From NCBI RefSeq assembly GCF_051014445.1, contig NC_135141.1, positions 28,729,422-28,793,421 on the forward strand: 64,000 nucleotides of DNA. The letters run 5' to 3'. The DNA comes from Colletes latitarsis (lineage: Eukaryota; Arthropoda; Insecta; Hymenoptera; Colletidae). The position numbers were made by a program, and so were the translations under genes. Below are positions 11,701 to 23,873 of the stretch, in pieces. The notes under the pieces were generated by a model that was given only the letters and a program-made list of their open reading frames with translations, was not told the DNA's origin and searched no databases. Position 1 is the first letter of the stretch; each line of letters opens with the position of its first letter.

Positions 11701-14700
11701 TCCTCTCCGATTAACGATTATTGTCTTTTGTCCAGTGCTGTTAGCATTATCAAAAATGTAAGGATAAAATGTTTATTTTAATCGCGATCAATAAAATGCG
11801 TTTAAATAAATGTTGAATAAATTTTAATCAAAGCAACGATTGACAAACACAATTTAATTTCAGTGGAGTCAAATCGAAAATCCATTAATTAGTTCAGAAA
11901 AATTAGTAGATTAATATTCAATTCTGATTTAAATTGATTACCTCATCTTAGTCTCCGATGAAAATGTAACTGAATTTTGAGAAGTCGTATTTTCTTGCAT
12001 AGTTTTCACAACACCATCGACTGTTTTTATAGTCTGCTGTGTTGTAGTTACCGTTGTAGTAGTAATTACGTTATTCGTTGTAGTCGTTACTACAACAGGT
12101 TCGGACTTTATGTCATTCTACAAATAAGTAAACCATTTTAAATTTCATCAAAGATGAAACCTATATTCAATTGAAATTTATTTATCGAATTGTTCAAATA
12201 CGCGAAATTAAATGCATAGAACTTACCGCATTAGTTTCAAGTTTTATTTTTTTGACAGGAGGCATAGTTCCTTCTCTTATTACATTAGTGGCTGGCGTTT
12301 CTTCGGTGCAATGTGTTGCCAAAGCCACCGCGGATTCCAAATCTTTTTTAATCGCATCTTTAGCTTCTTCACTTCCTTCTACTTTTGATTCACTCTGTGA
12401 TAAATGTGTTGCAGATGTAGCCGCTAAATTCGACGGTGATTGATTGTTATTCAAAGCATTGGCTTTTTTTAATAATGTGATGAGATCACGTTTTAATCTG
12501 GCTTTCTGGAGACACATAGGAGAGTAACATGTAGATGTTAAACTCTGCGTTGCAGTAGCAACCTTCCCTGGGGGTGTTGTCATATTACAATATCGTGAAT
12601 AACAACTACCATTTTTATTTAGCCTCATATTTGCATATTGAGCTTTGACGTGCTGAATACGCTTTCCTATCACTGCCAGCATTTCTCTAGCCGATGAAGA
12701 CATAGTTTTAGTAGGTTGTTTTCCAGTAAGAATACTTTGCAAGGAATTATCTCCGCCGTCTGTATCACTTTCTTCATTATTTTCTATGTCAATTTCGGAA
12801 TCTCCATCAGCTTTTTGATTTGTTGATTGATTCTGTAGCTCTTTTGATTTCTCCTAAAATATGATTATACATTAATTCTATACAAAATATATCAATAATA
12901 CTTTAACAATTTTATTATCGATTTGTTCTTATTGTAAATTTTTTTTTTTTTTGTTTACTCACAGACTGCAATAATCTTCTTTCTTCCAAAAGTTTTAAAT
13001 GTGTTCTACGTGCAAGAAAATCATCAATTCTAATCTTTTTAGCAATTTTCGGATAATGAAGTCTTCCATTGGTCGTTAGTGCTTTAGTAATATCAATTTC
13101 TTCGAATTCTTTGATTGGTGTAAAAACTTTCTCGATTTTCATGCCAGCTAAAACTAAAAGAAAAAAAGGTTGATAATGAAACATTTATGTACACAGTTAA
13201 AACTTACTATATAAATATTGTTTGTGATACATACATGATAAATTCATCTTCGTTTCTTGCTTAATCGCCTGCGATTCTGTTTTTGTTGTCGTTTCTAGTT
13301 TCGTAGTCGTTTCTGCATTATTTGTTTTATCTTCTCCTGGTTCGATTTTTATATTTTCTGTCTTACATTCTTGTTTTAACGAAGTATCAGTAGCATCTTT
13401 AGACGATTCTTCCTCTTTGATTTCTTGTTTTATTTTCACTTCTACATTATTCTCTTCCTTTTTAGATGGACAGTATTCCTTTATTAAGAAATCATAAGTA
13501 GGAGGATCTAAAGCTAAGATCTTTAACCCCTCTTGATCTTTAATTTGCACCATAATCTTCTGAGGACCGACTCGAAGACCTAATTTTGACATGTCAGATA
13601 ATTTATAGCGGCGGCTAGCAGAAACCCATAGCCAACCACCTTGTCCATGTACACGGTATTCTTCTCCTTTTTGTTTCCAGACTTGGTGTTTCAAGCCTAA
13701 CGTATATTTGACAAAATTAAATAAACGATTACGCTCTTCTTCGTCTTCCCTCTCCTTTTTATCCTTCTTATCTTGACGCTTTTTTTCTTCCCGTTCGAGA
13801 GCCGTTACTCTTTGTAATTTCACGTGTCCAAGTTGATCATGCCATACACTGGCAAATACTACTGATTTGATGCATGCTTGTAATACAATAAGAGCACGCG
13901 CAAAATCTCTGGGATTGACGCAAGCACCCACTGCTGTGGTCCAAGGTTTGCGAAGTAGAGGCCAATTGGTATGCATAAATGGTGCTTGAATATTACTTTC
14001 TAGTTGAAGAATTGTCTGACGCAGTGTGCTCACTAGAAGAGCACGAGTTCCTGTCAAACTTCCCACCCATTTAAATTCAGAAGCCTGCGTGAGTGAAAAT
14101 TTATGCGACAAATGTCTCTTTTTGTCGCGTTCTTCGTTACGCTGAGCCTTGTTCAGAGCAATGGGATTGGTACTGTATTGATTCACGTATGATTTAAAAG
14201 TATTATCCATTCCCAATTTAAAAAGATGTGTACCAGAAGCTATTTGATGGGCTTTCTGTCTTGTTAATCTAGTACCATCCCCTTCCTCTTTTAAACTTTT
14301 ATCTAACTTTTCCAATTCTTCCTTTGATAATTGTGCAGTACTTCGCCTTTTTAAATCATCCATATTGAATGTTCTGGGCTGTAGCGATCCCGTTTTTGAT
14401 CTTGTTACAATTGTATGTTTCTTCCCTGTAATACGTTATTAATTACTAAAATAGTCAATATTTCTAGCAAAAACTTGTATATATAATTGTATAACTTACC
14501 ATCTTTACCAATTTTTGAGACACCCTCTTCTCCTTCTAATGCTTCTTCATCGATTTCTTCAGATGACGAAGTGGATGTATTAGCTTTAACACCTTTACTC
14601 GCTACATCTACGGTTAAATCGGTGTCTACGCCATCAACTTCTACATTTTCTGCAACCATATCTGGGACATTTTCCCTTGCAGTCAATTCTTCAGATGGTT

Positions 14701-16950
14701 TTACTTCTTGCTGTTCTGTAACAGCTGCTAATCGTTCTTCGAGCGAGTCTGTACCTTCATGTATTCTGCGCACCATTTCTTCAGCTTCTTGTCTTTGTTT
14801 CTCCTTCCTCTCCTCTTCTTCCTTTTCTTGTTTTTCTTGACGTTCTTTTTGTAATCTTTGTATAAGACCTAAATTATAAAATATTAAGTAAAGTCATTAA
14901 GTATCATATTTTAAAAGTGCATATAAAGTATGTTCTACAGAATATAACAGAACTTACTGTTTTCCACTTCTAGGTATGATTTTTTGTTGCCCTTGTATTG
15001 ATTAGTAATTGATTCTGTAAGTTCCATTTGTCGTACAATTTCATCCTTATAATCTGATAATTCTCTATAAAGTGCAACTTCCATTTCATTACGGTCAAAG
15101 CAAAGCATTACTTCTTCTAACTGTAAAGGTGTACTGTAATACCAAACTTCACCATCTTCACTTTCACTATAATAAACACAATAATATTGTATTAAATTAA
15201 AACAATGAATATTTTAATGATACTTTTTAATTACACAAAAAAGTTACACAATTAGTATCTTACACAAAAACTCTTCTTGCAAGAAACCAGTATTTTCTTC
15301 CGTGTCTGTCAAATCCTAAATGTTCCTGACGACATAATGAACCATTTTTTTCAACATCAGGTATACAATCTGCAACTCCTGTCACTTTATGAGCTTTACA
15401 TGTACTACACTGCCAGTCTTCAGTGGGAACATCAACTAATGGAGGTTCAACACACTCTAGATGAAATACAGCTGGACAAGTTTCACAACATAATAAATCT
15501 CCCAAACGATGACAAACTCTGCAATGGTCGTCGTAATGCATATTCCCTAAGAAAAGATATTTACAAAATATGTACACAGATTTACAAATAATAAAACAAA
15601 AGAAGTATTTCAATATTAGTGAAGTTACAAATAAAAATGAATAAACTTGTATAAAAATGAATATTATCTCTTCAAATATATTTTCACTTTGTTAAATATT
15701 CGAATTGTTAGCATTATATTTAGCTGCAATGATTACTGATAGAATGTTTTAAAATTTATATATTTGTACAATCAAAAAAATAAATAATTTCAGCACGGAC
15801 ACATAAATTTTTCCTGCTGATTTAGAAATAGTTTTTAAATTTCTGTAACAGATAATTGTTAGGACAAACATGTACAATAAATAAAACAATATGGAACACC
15901 ATTTAACATACCTTCGTGTAACAGATCTTCTCTTACTGGATTTGTAATGAGAAATTGATCAGTCAAAAATTGCAACACCTTGATTCTGTCTTCAATAGAA
16001 GTAAAAGGATATTCACAGGTTGACAAAATGTGTAAAATGTTTTCATCAAAGCACTTGTCGCTTTCTACATAAGAGCGTAGCACTTCTGGCCAAGACATAG
16101 AATCCACAAAATATAAACTAACATTCACAGAGTCTTTTTGATCAAGAGGACCAAAGTGTGTCTGCTGAGAATCTTCTTCTCTAAGAAGAGCTTTGATAAG
16201 CATAATATGTATTTCAGCCAATAAATTAGTTTGATCCTCGCACACAAGAGCAGCACAAAAATCTTCAAATCTGAAGGCCGAAAGACGCACTAAAGTGCGG
16301 AAGTGTCTCAGTACTTCATATATAGATAAAGATGGCATAACAAATTCCTTAGGGACTAATAGGTCGTCAGAAGATTTAGGTAAGATCAGTGACGGCAGCT
16401 CCCTGTTTTGAAGCCATAATGGTTCAGGACTTGGTGGTCTCTGCTGACTAAGGAGTGTCTTGCGGGGTGTACCACTGGTAGTACTATAACTGGAGAGGGA
16501 GAAGTCACTGTCACTGGAGGGATCAGGTTCTTCTATACTTTCAGAGGAATCTACATCACTTTGTAGAGGATCCTCTTCAGCATCGCTTTTGTCACTTGAC
16601 TCATCACCAAAATCCGAGCCATAATGATATTCAGAGTCGTTGTAGTCGACATTTGGATTGTAACCTCGGCGATGGTATACACCAGAACTTGAATGACCAC
16701 CTTTACGAGAATGTCTTTCCCTGGGTCCTCGGGATTTTCGAGTTCGCGTACTTCGTCTGCTCTCTTCACTCTCAACTGGTGACGATGGCCTCGATGGCGT
16801 TGGTGTACTCGGCTGTGAATTTGGCGTTTCCGAACCCTTGTTTTGCAAATATTTTGGCTTCTTCATAAGATGATACTGAAACTTTTTCGGCCTTTCCAGG
16901 ACCACCGACTTTGGGGGTCGGCCCCGTCTCTTCGACCCTCTTCCCGTCAT
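5287..16950 (-). CDS. E(bx): Nucleosome-remodelling factor subunit NURF301 / BPTF (complete, 27 exons)
   Basis: Largest subunit of the ISWI-containing NURF complex in the nucleus; it reads histone marks and recruits the remodeller to promoters. Exons (high to low): 16950-15912, 15546-15264, 15166-14958, 14868-14500, 14425-13235, 13147-12963, 12853-12227, 12117-11942, 11737-11419, 11329-11020, 10913-10778, 10501-10221, 10142-10002, 9908-9798, 9692-9505, 9419-9159, 8999-8780, 8712-8386, 8315-8127, 8053-7829, 7745-7436, 7347-7143, 6571-6309, 6240-6073, 5988-5793, 5713-5629, 5489-5287. The sum is 8217 nt, in frame throughout, about 2738 aa, close to Drosophila NURF301 length. Domain order: basic AT-hook-like RGRPPK (9-14), acidic Ser-rich stretch, DDT (~205-265), PHD1 (~349-400), coiled/charged linker, long Q/T-rich region (~1600-2400), PHD2 (~2510-2560), PHD3 (~2568-2620), bromodomain (~2640-2730). 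The start is the first Met ahead of MTGRGSKRRGRPPK, a typical BPTF N-terminus. Exon 18 has an unusual donor (GTCCGA). Confidence 0.93.
5793..6571 (-). other. E(bx): NURF301 tandem C-terminal PHD fingers (exons 23-25)
   Basis: Two PHD fingers are encoded in a repeating exon pattern: LYCLCRTPYDETK joins FYVGCDLCNNWFHGDCVGI, then LYCLCKQPYDESQ joins FYICCDKCQDWFHGRCVGI. Each zinc-ligand set is split by an intron at the same place, which suggests an ancient internal duplication. In BPTF the last PHD finger binds H3K4me3 through an aromatic cage; the Tyr and Trp residues for it are present here. Confidence 0.92.
7143..10501 (-). other. E(bx): NURF301 Q/T-rich central region (exons 12-22)
   Basis: Eleven short exons encode low-complexity sequence rich in Gln, Thr, Ser and Val, with recurring patterns such as ATVTIATTPTQ, QQVKQQLLKG and LRGPDGKLQVRGLMPGQQ. 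This matches the glutamine-rich segment of BPTF/NURF301, a region implicated in contacts with transcription factors. Exon 22 (7347-7143) is Lys/Glu-rich and probably coiled-coil (RHKELLKKDILKKRALLEKE), as expected just before the C-terminal PHD fingers. Confidence 0.82.
15264..15546 (-). other. E(bx): NURF301 exon 2: N-terminal PHD finger
   Basis: The exon opens with HYDDHCRVCHRLGDLLCCE and continues with the Cys4-His-Cys3 spacing of a PHD finger (CETCPAVFHLEC, WQCSTCKAHK). It ends in HGRKYWFLARRVFV, which continues through the splice into VESEDGEVWYYST, the conserved segment that follows this PHD in BPTF proteins. Confidence 0.92.
15912..16950 (-). other. E(bx): NURF301 exon 1: AT-hook-like N-terminus and DDT domain
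   Basis: One 1039-nt exon encodes the first 346 residues. After a basic start comes a Ser/Pro/Arg region, an Asp/Glu/Ser block, then the DDT fold from about residue 205 (MPSLSIYEVLRHFRTLVRLS) through the helices ending in IMLIKALL. In ISWI-family partners DDT-type regions support binding to the remodelling ATPase. The following helical WHIM-like stretch ends at LLHEG and splices into PHD1. Confidence 0.88.
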
Positions 16951-18754
16951 TGTCTGTCACCCACTGTCAACGAAATGGCACTTACTTAACACGTGGTTTG
17001 TGAAAACGCGCGCTTGTAAACAAATACAAATGACACCGTAGCAATGAAATGGAACCCATGTTTGTACTCTGATCTTTGCGCCATTTTTCGGCTACGGTCA
17101 CGTGACCAAACACAATTCTTTCATGATTAAAGTTTCGATACGATCTTGCGTGGCTTCTACTTTTTGGTCAACGAACGACAATCACCCTCCCGTAACAATA
17201 AAAACCCGTTTTCCTATCAATAACGACGAAACTGGTTGCAGAAAATCATTCACTGACGCGAATGTAAGGGGAATTTACAATATCTGATCCTTTAAGAGAG
17301 CGCTGCTCCAATTGGCTCATCGAATCGCCGCCATGTCTGGCCTCGAACGCATCTACTCGAAAAGTAGACGAATTCTTCGACAAAATTTTCTTTTCCCCCG
17401 TTTTCGGCGATCTACAGCTCGACCACGTCCCTGTTGACCGAATTTCAGTGGGATTCATGCAATTTAGAAACCGTTTAATCGTTTTTCAATTTCTCACGAA
17501 ACGTACGGAAGATCCAATCGCTTTCACCGTAACTACACAAGATCCTGTCAGATCAACAATAGGTGGCGACATGCGCGGTTGAAAAAACCCAATTCTAACC
17601 GCACTTCCGATAGAAACCTTTCGTCTTTTCCTCGTGTGCTATTTTCGTTTCCCACACAAGTCTTTGTATTTTAATCCACCATGCTTTTTATCACGAACAA
17701 ATCCTGTAATTAGCTCACGTATTCTATTGAACGAATTCGTGTTATCCGCAAGAGAGAAATCTAACCTTAGTTTGAGAGAAGCTTCGACAGAGGACACCAC
17801 CTTAATTCCAATTTGTCGTATGTCGTTACGTCGGTACATATTTTTTTAACATGTACCATTGTATCAATTAAAAATGATCATAATTAATATGAAATAAAAT
17901 TTTTCGATACTTATATTGTGTAATTTTTTAATAATAAATTCCTATTAATTAAGTGTACAAGCGACAAACGCGACATCTTTACGGATTGATACTAAAATTC
18001 TGTAAAGTTTAAACAGGGATTCTATACCCTCTTCTCTTACATTACAATTCTTATAATTAACTATGCTTTCTCTTTATAAATTTTCAAATCAAATGTATAT
18101 CAAACAGTTAAATTTAAATTTCATAAAAAACTGTGTTTTCCTAATACATTTAGTAATAAAAAAAAAATATTACATGGCAGATGTTGCCAATTGGAGAATC
18201 ATATGAATAGTACCTATGTAATCATAATTGAACGAATTAATAGGTATACTCGTCGAAAATAGATTTAAATATTGTAATTATGAACAAAGAATCTAAAAGC
18301 ATAATTCATAAACACAATATGAATCGTGGGACCAATTTTACAGACATTTTAATTGTTGGATTCACTCGATTATTCCCTATACAAATAAGTGGGTAATCTA
18401 CTCTTTCTTCGACTATTTTGATAACTATGCAAATAGAATTTCATACACTATTGTGCGTAAACAGTGGCACGAATATTTCGGTTAAAAGCAACAGAAACAT
18501 TTTCCATGGTGTAATTGTGCGAAAATTTGCGGCGCCATCTTTGAAACGGATGTCGGTGGTCAGTGGTCGGAAAGTCAGTAGCGCCGGCATGACAGCACGA
18601 CAGGGTTCCCAAGAGGGAGGAAGGGGGGCAAAAGAAAAATGGCTGTCTAGCGAAAATCGAGAAATACGAAAGACGAACGAGTGCGTGATGATCGAATGTG
18701 AACTCGAATTATTGGATTTTTTTTTAACAAATTAATATTGGAAGAACGAACGAA
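16951..18754. promoter_or_regulatory. Divergent NURF301 / AIMP2 intergenic promoter region
   Basis: This 1.8 kb separates the divergent start codons of NURF301 (minus) and AIMP2 (plus). It should contain both promoters and 5'UTRs. The part next to NURF301 is CpG-containing and carries the palindrome GGTCACGTGACC (17096-17107). GCGCCATTTTT (17069-17079) and GGCGCCATCTTTG (about 18530) resemble GCCAT-type (YY1/Pho-like) sites. The middle, 17840-18420, is AT-rich. I see no TATA box that clearly fixes a start. Short open frames here look non-coding. Confidence 0.55.
17096..17107. promoter_or_regulatory. Perfect 12-bp palindromic E-box (CLEAR-like)
   Basis: GGTCACGTGACC contains GTCACGTGAC, the consensus for MITF/TFEB, USF and Myc-Max type bHLH-zip factors. 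It sits about 150 bp upstream of the NURF301 start codon. The match is exact; function is inferred. Confidence 0.5.
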
Positions 18755-20848
18755 ATGCTCAACGAAATGACAATGTACGCTTTGAAACCGATTGTTTCTT
18801 TGCCACGAATGTTGCATCGCACAAAAGCGATGTACGAAATGCGAAATATTCACGAGAAACGATCAAGAGACGACCATACGGAAGCCGTGAACGAGACTGT
18901 GCCTGATATCACTGAGCAGGTTATCAGCTTTTTGAAGGTTTTCATCATTTCTGTTATCCCGCCGACGTGAAAAACGCGTATTGCTAGTTAACTAGAATGA
19001 ACGGTTTACTTACGCGTTTATCGTGCATGGTAGCTACGACTCTTTCTTCTGTCTCGAGCTTGTTGTGCATGACTCCTCCCAAAATTTCCACAAGCACTAA
19101 TCACGATCGACCGGGAATATGGTTCTACAGGCTTGATCGATGCTTGCCCCTCCAATTTTTCGTCTAACAGGACACTACGCGGTCACGATACGCGAAAAAT
19201 TTAGCTTGCTTAAAGGATAAGCGTGAACGCACCAATAATTATTATAGAAGAAGGGCAAGCTTACTAAATTAGAACTGCACTGAAAGCCACAAAGTACAGT
19301 TGTATAACCAAACACACATAAAACCTAACCCAGTGAAAAGATGTATATACCTTATAGCTGTTTATTAGCATTAATCAACAATGTAACTGGTCAACTGTCA
19401 AATCTATAATTTATGACCATCTTTTTTTTTTTAGAAAGTTTTTGTCATGTAGAATTCATAATATCTTTCCCTTTTTAGAATGCTATTAACATTTTCTAAA
19501 TTTTATGGAAATTTATTGGAGAAAATACAGTAGCATGAACAGTGAAACATTTTGAAATGTATAGTGTGAAATCGTATAGTATTTATAAATGGCTCAAAGT
19601 AGAATAAATAAGTCTTGCATTAAAATGTTTTTATTATTGAATAAGAAAATTTATATTAGATTATTTGCAATGTCTTAAGTCTTTGTCCTTAAATTCTATT
19701 TGGTAACAGAATGATTCTAATTTCTTATATAAATGTTTTGAATACGTTAAAAGAAATATTTTATTTCAGAGTCCATTGCCAGAATATAATGCATTGGAAA
19801 TGAGACAAGAGAAAATATTAGCTCAACTTGCAGAACTCAAGAAACAAGTATCAATGTTATCTAATTTATTGAAGCAAACAAATCAGGCTGTTACAACTGA
19901 TAAATGTCTCGAGTATCAGGTAATGTTAACATCATATACAATGCATTCCTACTTATGTCCTTATATATTTTGGTCTTTGAAAAGCAATTAAAACTATGAC
20001 TAAGCAGAAATTATTCTATACATAAATTATTCAATGATTTTTCACTCTATGGAATATCCATATTTATACAATTCAACTTATGTAAGAAGGTCTAGAACAA
20101 ATTAATTATTTAAGTTGAAGATTTATTACAGTATTATATAATTCTGCAAACAGAATCCTTAAAAAAAGTTTGCACAATAATAAATTGATTTTTTACAGGA
20201 GCCAGTTAGTATAAATCTTATTACCAATGTGAATCCAAAAAGGCCACCTTATTTTATATCAGCATTGCAAAAGGTGTGGAAGGATACTGATATTAAAGTA
20301 CAAACTTATGTTCATTCGAGTATTATTGGTGAAGTGCCCACGGTCCATCAAGAAACTAACAATTCTCCTAAAAACTATGTTATAAACTTATCATTGATCT
20401 GGAAAGATGGTAATGTATATTAATATTAGTAAAAAATATTTAAATAATAAAAAATACGGACTTATGATTAATTTTATTTTCAGTTGAAGATCTGGAACTT
20501 GTATGTGGCCTACATGGTTGCCACATAATTGGTGAAACTAATTTTTTAAAATATGTAAGTAGGTTATTAAATTCACACAATTACGAAAATTCTGACTGTG
20601 TAAAAGTGGTAAATACGATCGACTTGATATTAGACTTGTGTCACAGTATACAGTTTCAACAATCGTTAAAAAAGAAAGAAGAAGTATTGTCATCAATAGT
20701 TGATAAGTTAGATACTAATTGGTCAAACAAAGAAAAGCCAGATATAGCAGATATTGCTGTGTGGTGTATTATTAAACAAGTATTTCCTGAAAAATGTCCA
20801 CAAAAATTGAAGAAATGGTTTAATGCATGTGAAAAACATTTTGTATAA
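18755..20848 (+). CDS. AIMP2: Aminoacyl-tRNA synthetase complex-interacting multifunctional protein 2 (4 exons)
   Basis: Non-catalytic scaffold (p38) of the cytoplasmic multi-aminoacyl-tRNA synthetase complex. Exons: 18755-18919, 19770-19919, 20199-20409, 20484-20848; all borders GT/AG and phases agree, giving 296 residues against 320 in human. The N-terminus (MYALKPIVSLPRMLHRTKAM) matches the conserved lysyl-tRNA-synthetase-binding peptide of AIMP2. Exon 2 is a leucine-rich coiled coil (ILAQLAELKKQVSMLSNLL). Exons 3-4 form the GST-like C-terminal part, with LSLIWKD and the all-helical domain ending in DIADIAVWCIIKQVFPEKC. Three Met codons (18755, 18767, 18773) could start; I use the first, though the third fits human AIMP2 best. 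Exon 1 lies 850 bp from exon 2. AATAAA overlaps the stop codon. Confidence 0.93.
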
Positions 20849-20853
20849 ATAAA
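20848..20853 (+). terminator. AATAAA overlapping the AIMP2 stop codon
   Basis: The last A of TAA (20846-20848) is the first base of AATAAA. If this signal is used, the AIMP2 3'UTR would be only about 20-30 nt, leaving a clear gap before the convergent sidekick 3'UTR. Confidence 0.5.
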
Positions 20854-23211
20854 CATCTATTGAATCAAAATCACTGTTTGCACGAGTACGTTTTTTACTT
20901 CTAATTTTGACAAATTTCGAAGCAAACTTGGCCAAAATGACGAAAAAACATTATCAAAAAAATTACATAAATTTTATTAAAAGATTAACATGTATTTGAA
21001 ATTTCTTGTACAGGTATATTATAATTCCAAATGCACTTTGATGTATTAAATATGATGATTAAATATGTTATCGATACATAGAAATGCATGTAGAAATACT
21101 TTTATTCTTGAACTAAAATGTTTATTGGCAGTGTTTCAAAAATGTTTCAATTTCATAATTTCGGAGAAAAAAAAATAATGTTCCGCTATGACACAGGACG
21201 GTACTGATCGATGACGGATACCAGTAAATAGTAAAATTAACCTTATATAATTTGTGGAAACTAGAAAACAAGTTTTTTTAGTACAAGAAATAAATGTTAT
21301 GTAATAAAATATAAGAATACAGATCTTTTTAAAAGTAAATGTTTACCAAATAACTTGCAATCTAGTTTATGACACATATTAACTACGGTTTTCAGATAGT
21401 AATTGATATTCCGAGCATAATTACATAAAATTGTCCTGTAAGTACAAACTTTTTTAATTTACCAATTTTCTTTATCGCTCATTTATAATGAATAATTTTG
21501 CTTGAGTACTCAATCATGTCCATTCATTGTTAATGTGTGTATATTTTTAGTAATAAATTTTTTAATTTCAGCGCATATTGTCACAGAATATTTTTCCCAA
21601 TTTATTTAGTTTTCTATAAACTTGAAACATTTAATTTGTATCGTTTCTATGGCCTTTTATTATAAAATTGGTACTAAACAAAAGAAAAACATTTCATATA
21701 TACATCAGTATCAGTATCAGTCTGAAATGTTTCTCGCGCTTAATGTCTGTCTTTCCTATGGAAGAATAATTACAGCGAGTAAATATTTTATAGTAAAAAG
21801 AGTAACTGTCCTAAATTGAATAAATCTGTGTATGATGATGTTTTGCAATACTGTAAGAGTGATATTATATACTACAAATGAATGAATTAATATTATTAAA
21901 AATTAAACAAATTGCATATATTTCTCATATGCAAACGTTGACGTATTAAATCTTGCTTTTTCATTCGACGATTTTATAAAATAATGGAGATAACTGATAA
22001 GTATCTATTGAAAAATAAGATAAATACCTGTTATATATGATTATTCGGCATAAACTTTTACCTAATGTTATCTAAGCTGTGCACTAAATGTACAGATGTC
22101 GTACCGATATATATTGCTAACTTTTAATTAATGTAAATTTTATGTACATTATTTATTAAAGTATTAAGAAGTCACTTATAAATAGTTAGAAATGCACGCA
22201 GTCGCAGTTTGCGTAAACATTCGTATGTTTACTATTTACTTAATACAATAACATTATCAGACTCAGGAATCTTTAGTCTATTAAAAGTTGATATGATAGG
22301 CCTGATTGTGAATTATTTTATAAATCTAAATTGATCTTTTACATTTACTAATTTTTTTTTTACAGCACAGATACTTTATAAAATTGAATTAAAAATACTA
22401 AAGAGATTTCTTCTTTCAAGTTATAAAACTTGCATTGACAAGCAATATTACGATCAATGCATTCGTTGAATAAGTATTTATTCTAAAAGTTTTTAACAAG
22501 GATTGCAATTTCATCATATTTTTCATATTAATTTGGTATTAAAATATTATTTCCTTTTTTAATTTTAATAGTTATTACCTGGTTGTCTCTGGCAGTTTTC
22601 GTTTTCATATTGTTCTTTGTTTAACTAATAACATTATTCTATTGTATTTTCATACGTCACGTTAACAGATGGCTTAGAAGTATTCTTCTTATACTTACAA
22701 AAATGCAAGCATTGCATTATTCGAGATCCGTGCAGCGTTCCGATTTAAATTTACTTAACAAAAGTAAAAATATTCATTATACACATTACGACCTTATCTA
22801 AAATTATAAATAATATGTATCTCAATATATCACAATATGATGGTGCCAGAAGCATTAAAATTACTATACGAAATGTCAGCGTGCGTGAAACACTCATGAA
22901 TACGTGTTTCAACGTAAGTCTTTAACTCTGTATATATCAATTTCAGTGCTGAGCTATTAAAATTCTAACGAACTATCCCTAGTCTACGAGAACGATCCAA
23001 ATTTTAACAACCAGTTTCTCCTTACACGTCTAGTCATTTTTAACTCTTTTTCCCTAAAGTAACAATTTGCTTAAATAATTTTAAAATACTGGAACCAATC
23101 CTGACTCAGCACAAATTCATTTTAACTTAATAGTCGCATAACGATTTCAAATGTCGTTATGTTAAACCGGCACCCTATCTACTTAATAAAAAGCGTTTCA
23201 TTAAAAATGAA
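20854..23211. other. Convergent intergenic region; probable long sidekick 3'UTR
   Basis: This very AT-rich 2.4 kb lies between the AIMP2 stop (plus) and the sidekick stop (minus). No family-like reading frame is visible on either strand. Most of it is probably sidekick 3'UTR. Several AATAAA candidates exist on the minus strand, for example opposite TTTATT near 21605 and 22146, but none can be chosen from sequence alone. Confidence 0.5.
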
Positions 23212-23873
23212 TTATACGAATGACGAGAAGCCAGGCAAAGGGGCTCTCGACCTCGCCATATTGTTCATAATAATTTGACCTCCGTTTAAACTCACAACAG
23301 CACTACCTTCAGGTTCAGAATCAGTGTACGATGAATAATTTCTAACTGGTTTTTGACGCTTCCATGACTGTCTCAGAGAATCATTTACATTAGCGTAATG
23401 ATTTACGAAGGAATGTGGATCCGACTGTACACTTTCATTCTCACTTTCAGATCCCTGTAAAATGTAAAAATTAAATACATTCGCCGCGTAACGTGATAAC
23501 CTTAATCTGTATATGTTTTATATATTATTCAAGAAAATGTTTACCTGTGAATCTGTTGAACTAATTTCAGAAGGTTTTTCTGTAACACTACTATCATCGG
23601 GATTTTCATCGTACCCCTTAAGACTTTCTTCGTCGCTGTGATAAGCGACTGACGCTGGTGAGGGTCTAGGAGGTGATTTACCTAGCATTGTAGGAGGAGG
23701 AGGGTGCATGGACTTTCTTGCTAGTGTGTTTCTTTTACCCAAAGTACCACAAGCACTAGCCATGTTGATAGCTCCACCTCCTCCTTGTCTCGATCTATAT
23801 AATTCCAAATCAGATTCTTGCCTATCATCCGTGTCCATTGCCATAGATTCCTCGAGAGTTTTTTGTGCTTCTT
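23212..23873 (-). other. sdk: Sidekick cytoplasmic tail with PDZ-binding C-terminus
   Basis: Two exons encode a Ser/Pro/Glu-rich tail. It includes the Sidekick-like stretches GGGGAINMASACGTL and PPPPTMLGKSPPRPSPASV, then SVQSDPHSFVNHYANVNDSL and PLPGFSSFV just before TAA. The terminal hexapeptide is the PDZ ligand conserved in Sidekick proteins, which bind MAGI-type scaffolds. Confidence 0.93.

Noticed and set aside
12171..12443. Plus-strand open frame opposite NURF301 exon 7 (and similar ones at 14487-14840 and 16596-16868)
   Set aside because: Shadow frames on the reverse of real coding exons; Ser/Thr-rich because the true strand is Glu/Asp/Lys-rich.
15547..15911. Possible hidden coding exon in the 365-nt NURF301 intron 1
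   Set aside because: The flanking exons join in frame (HEG to NMHYDD) and match BPTF; the intron is AT-rich with stops in all frames.
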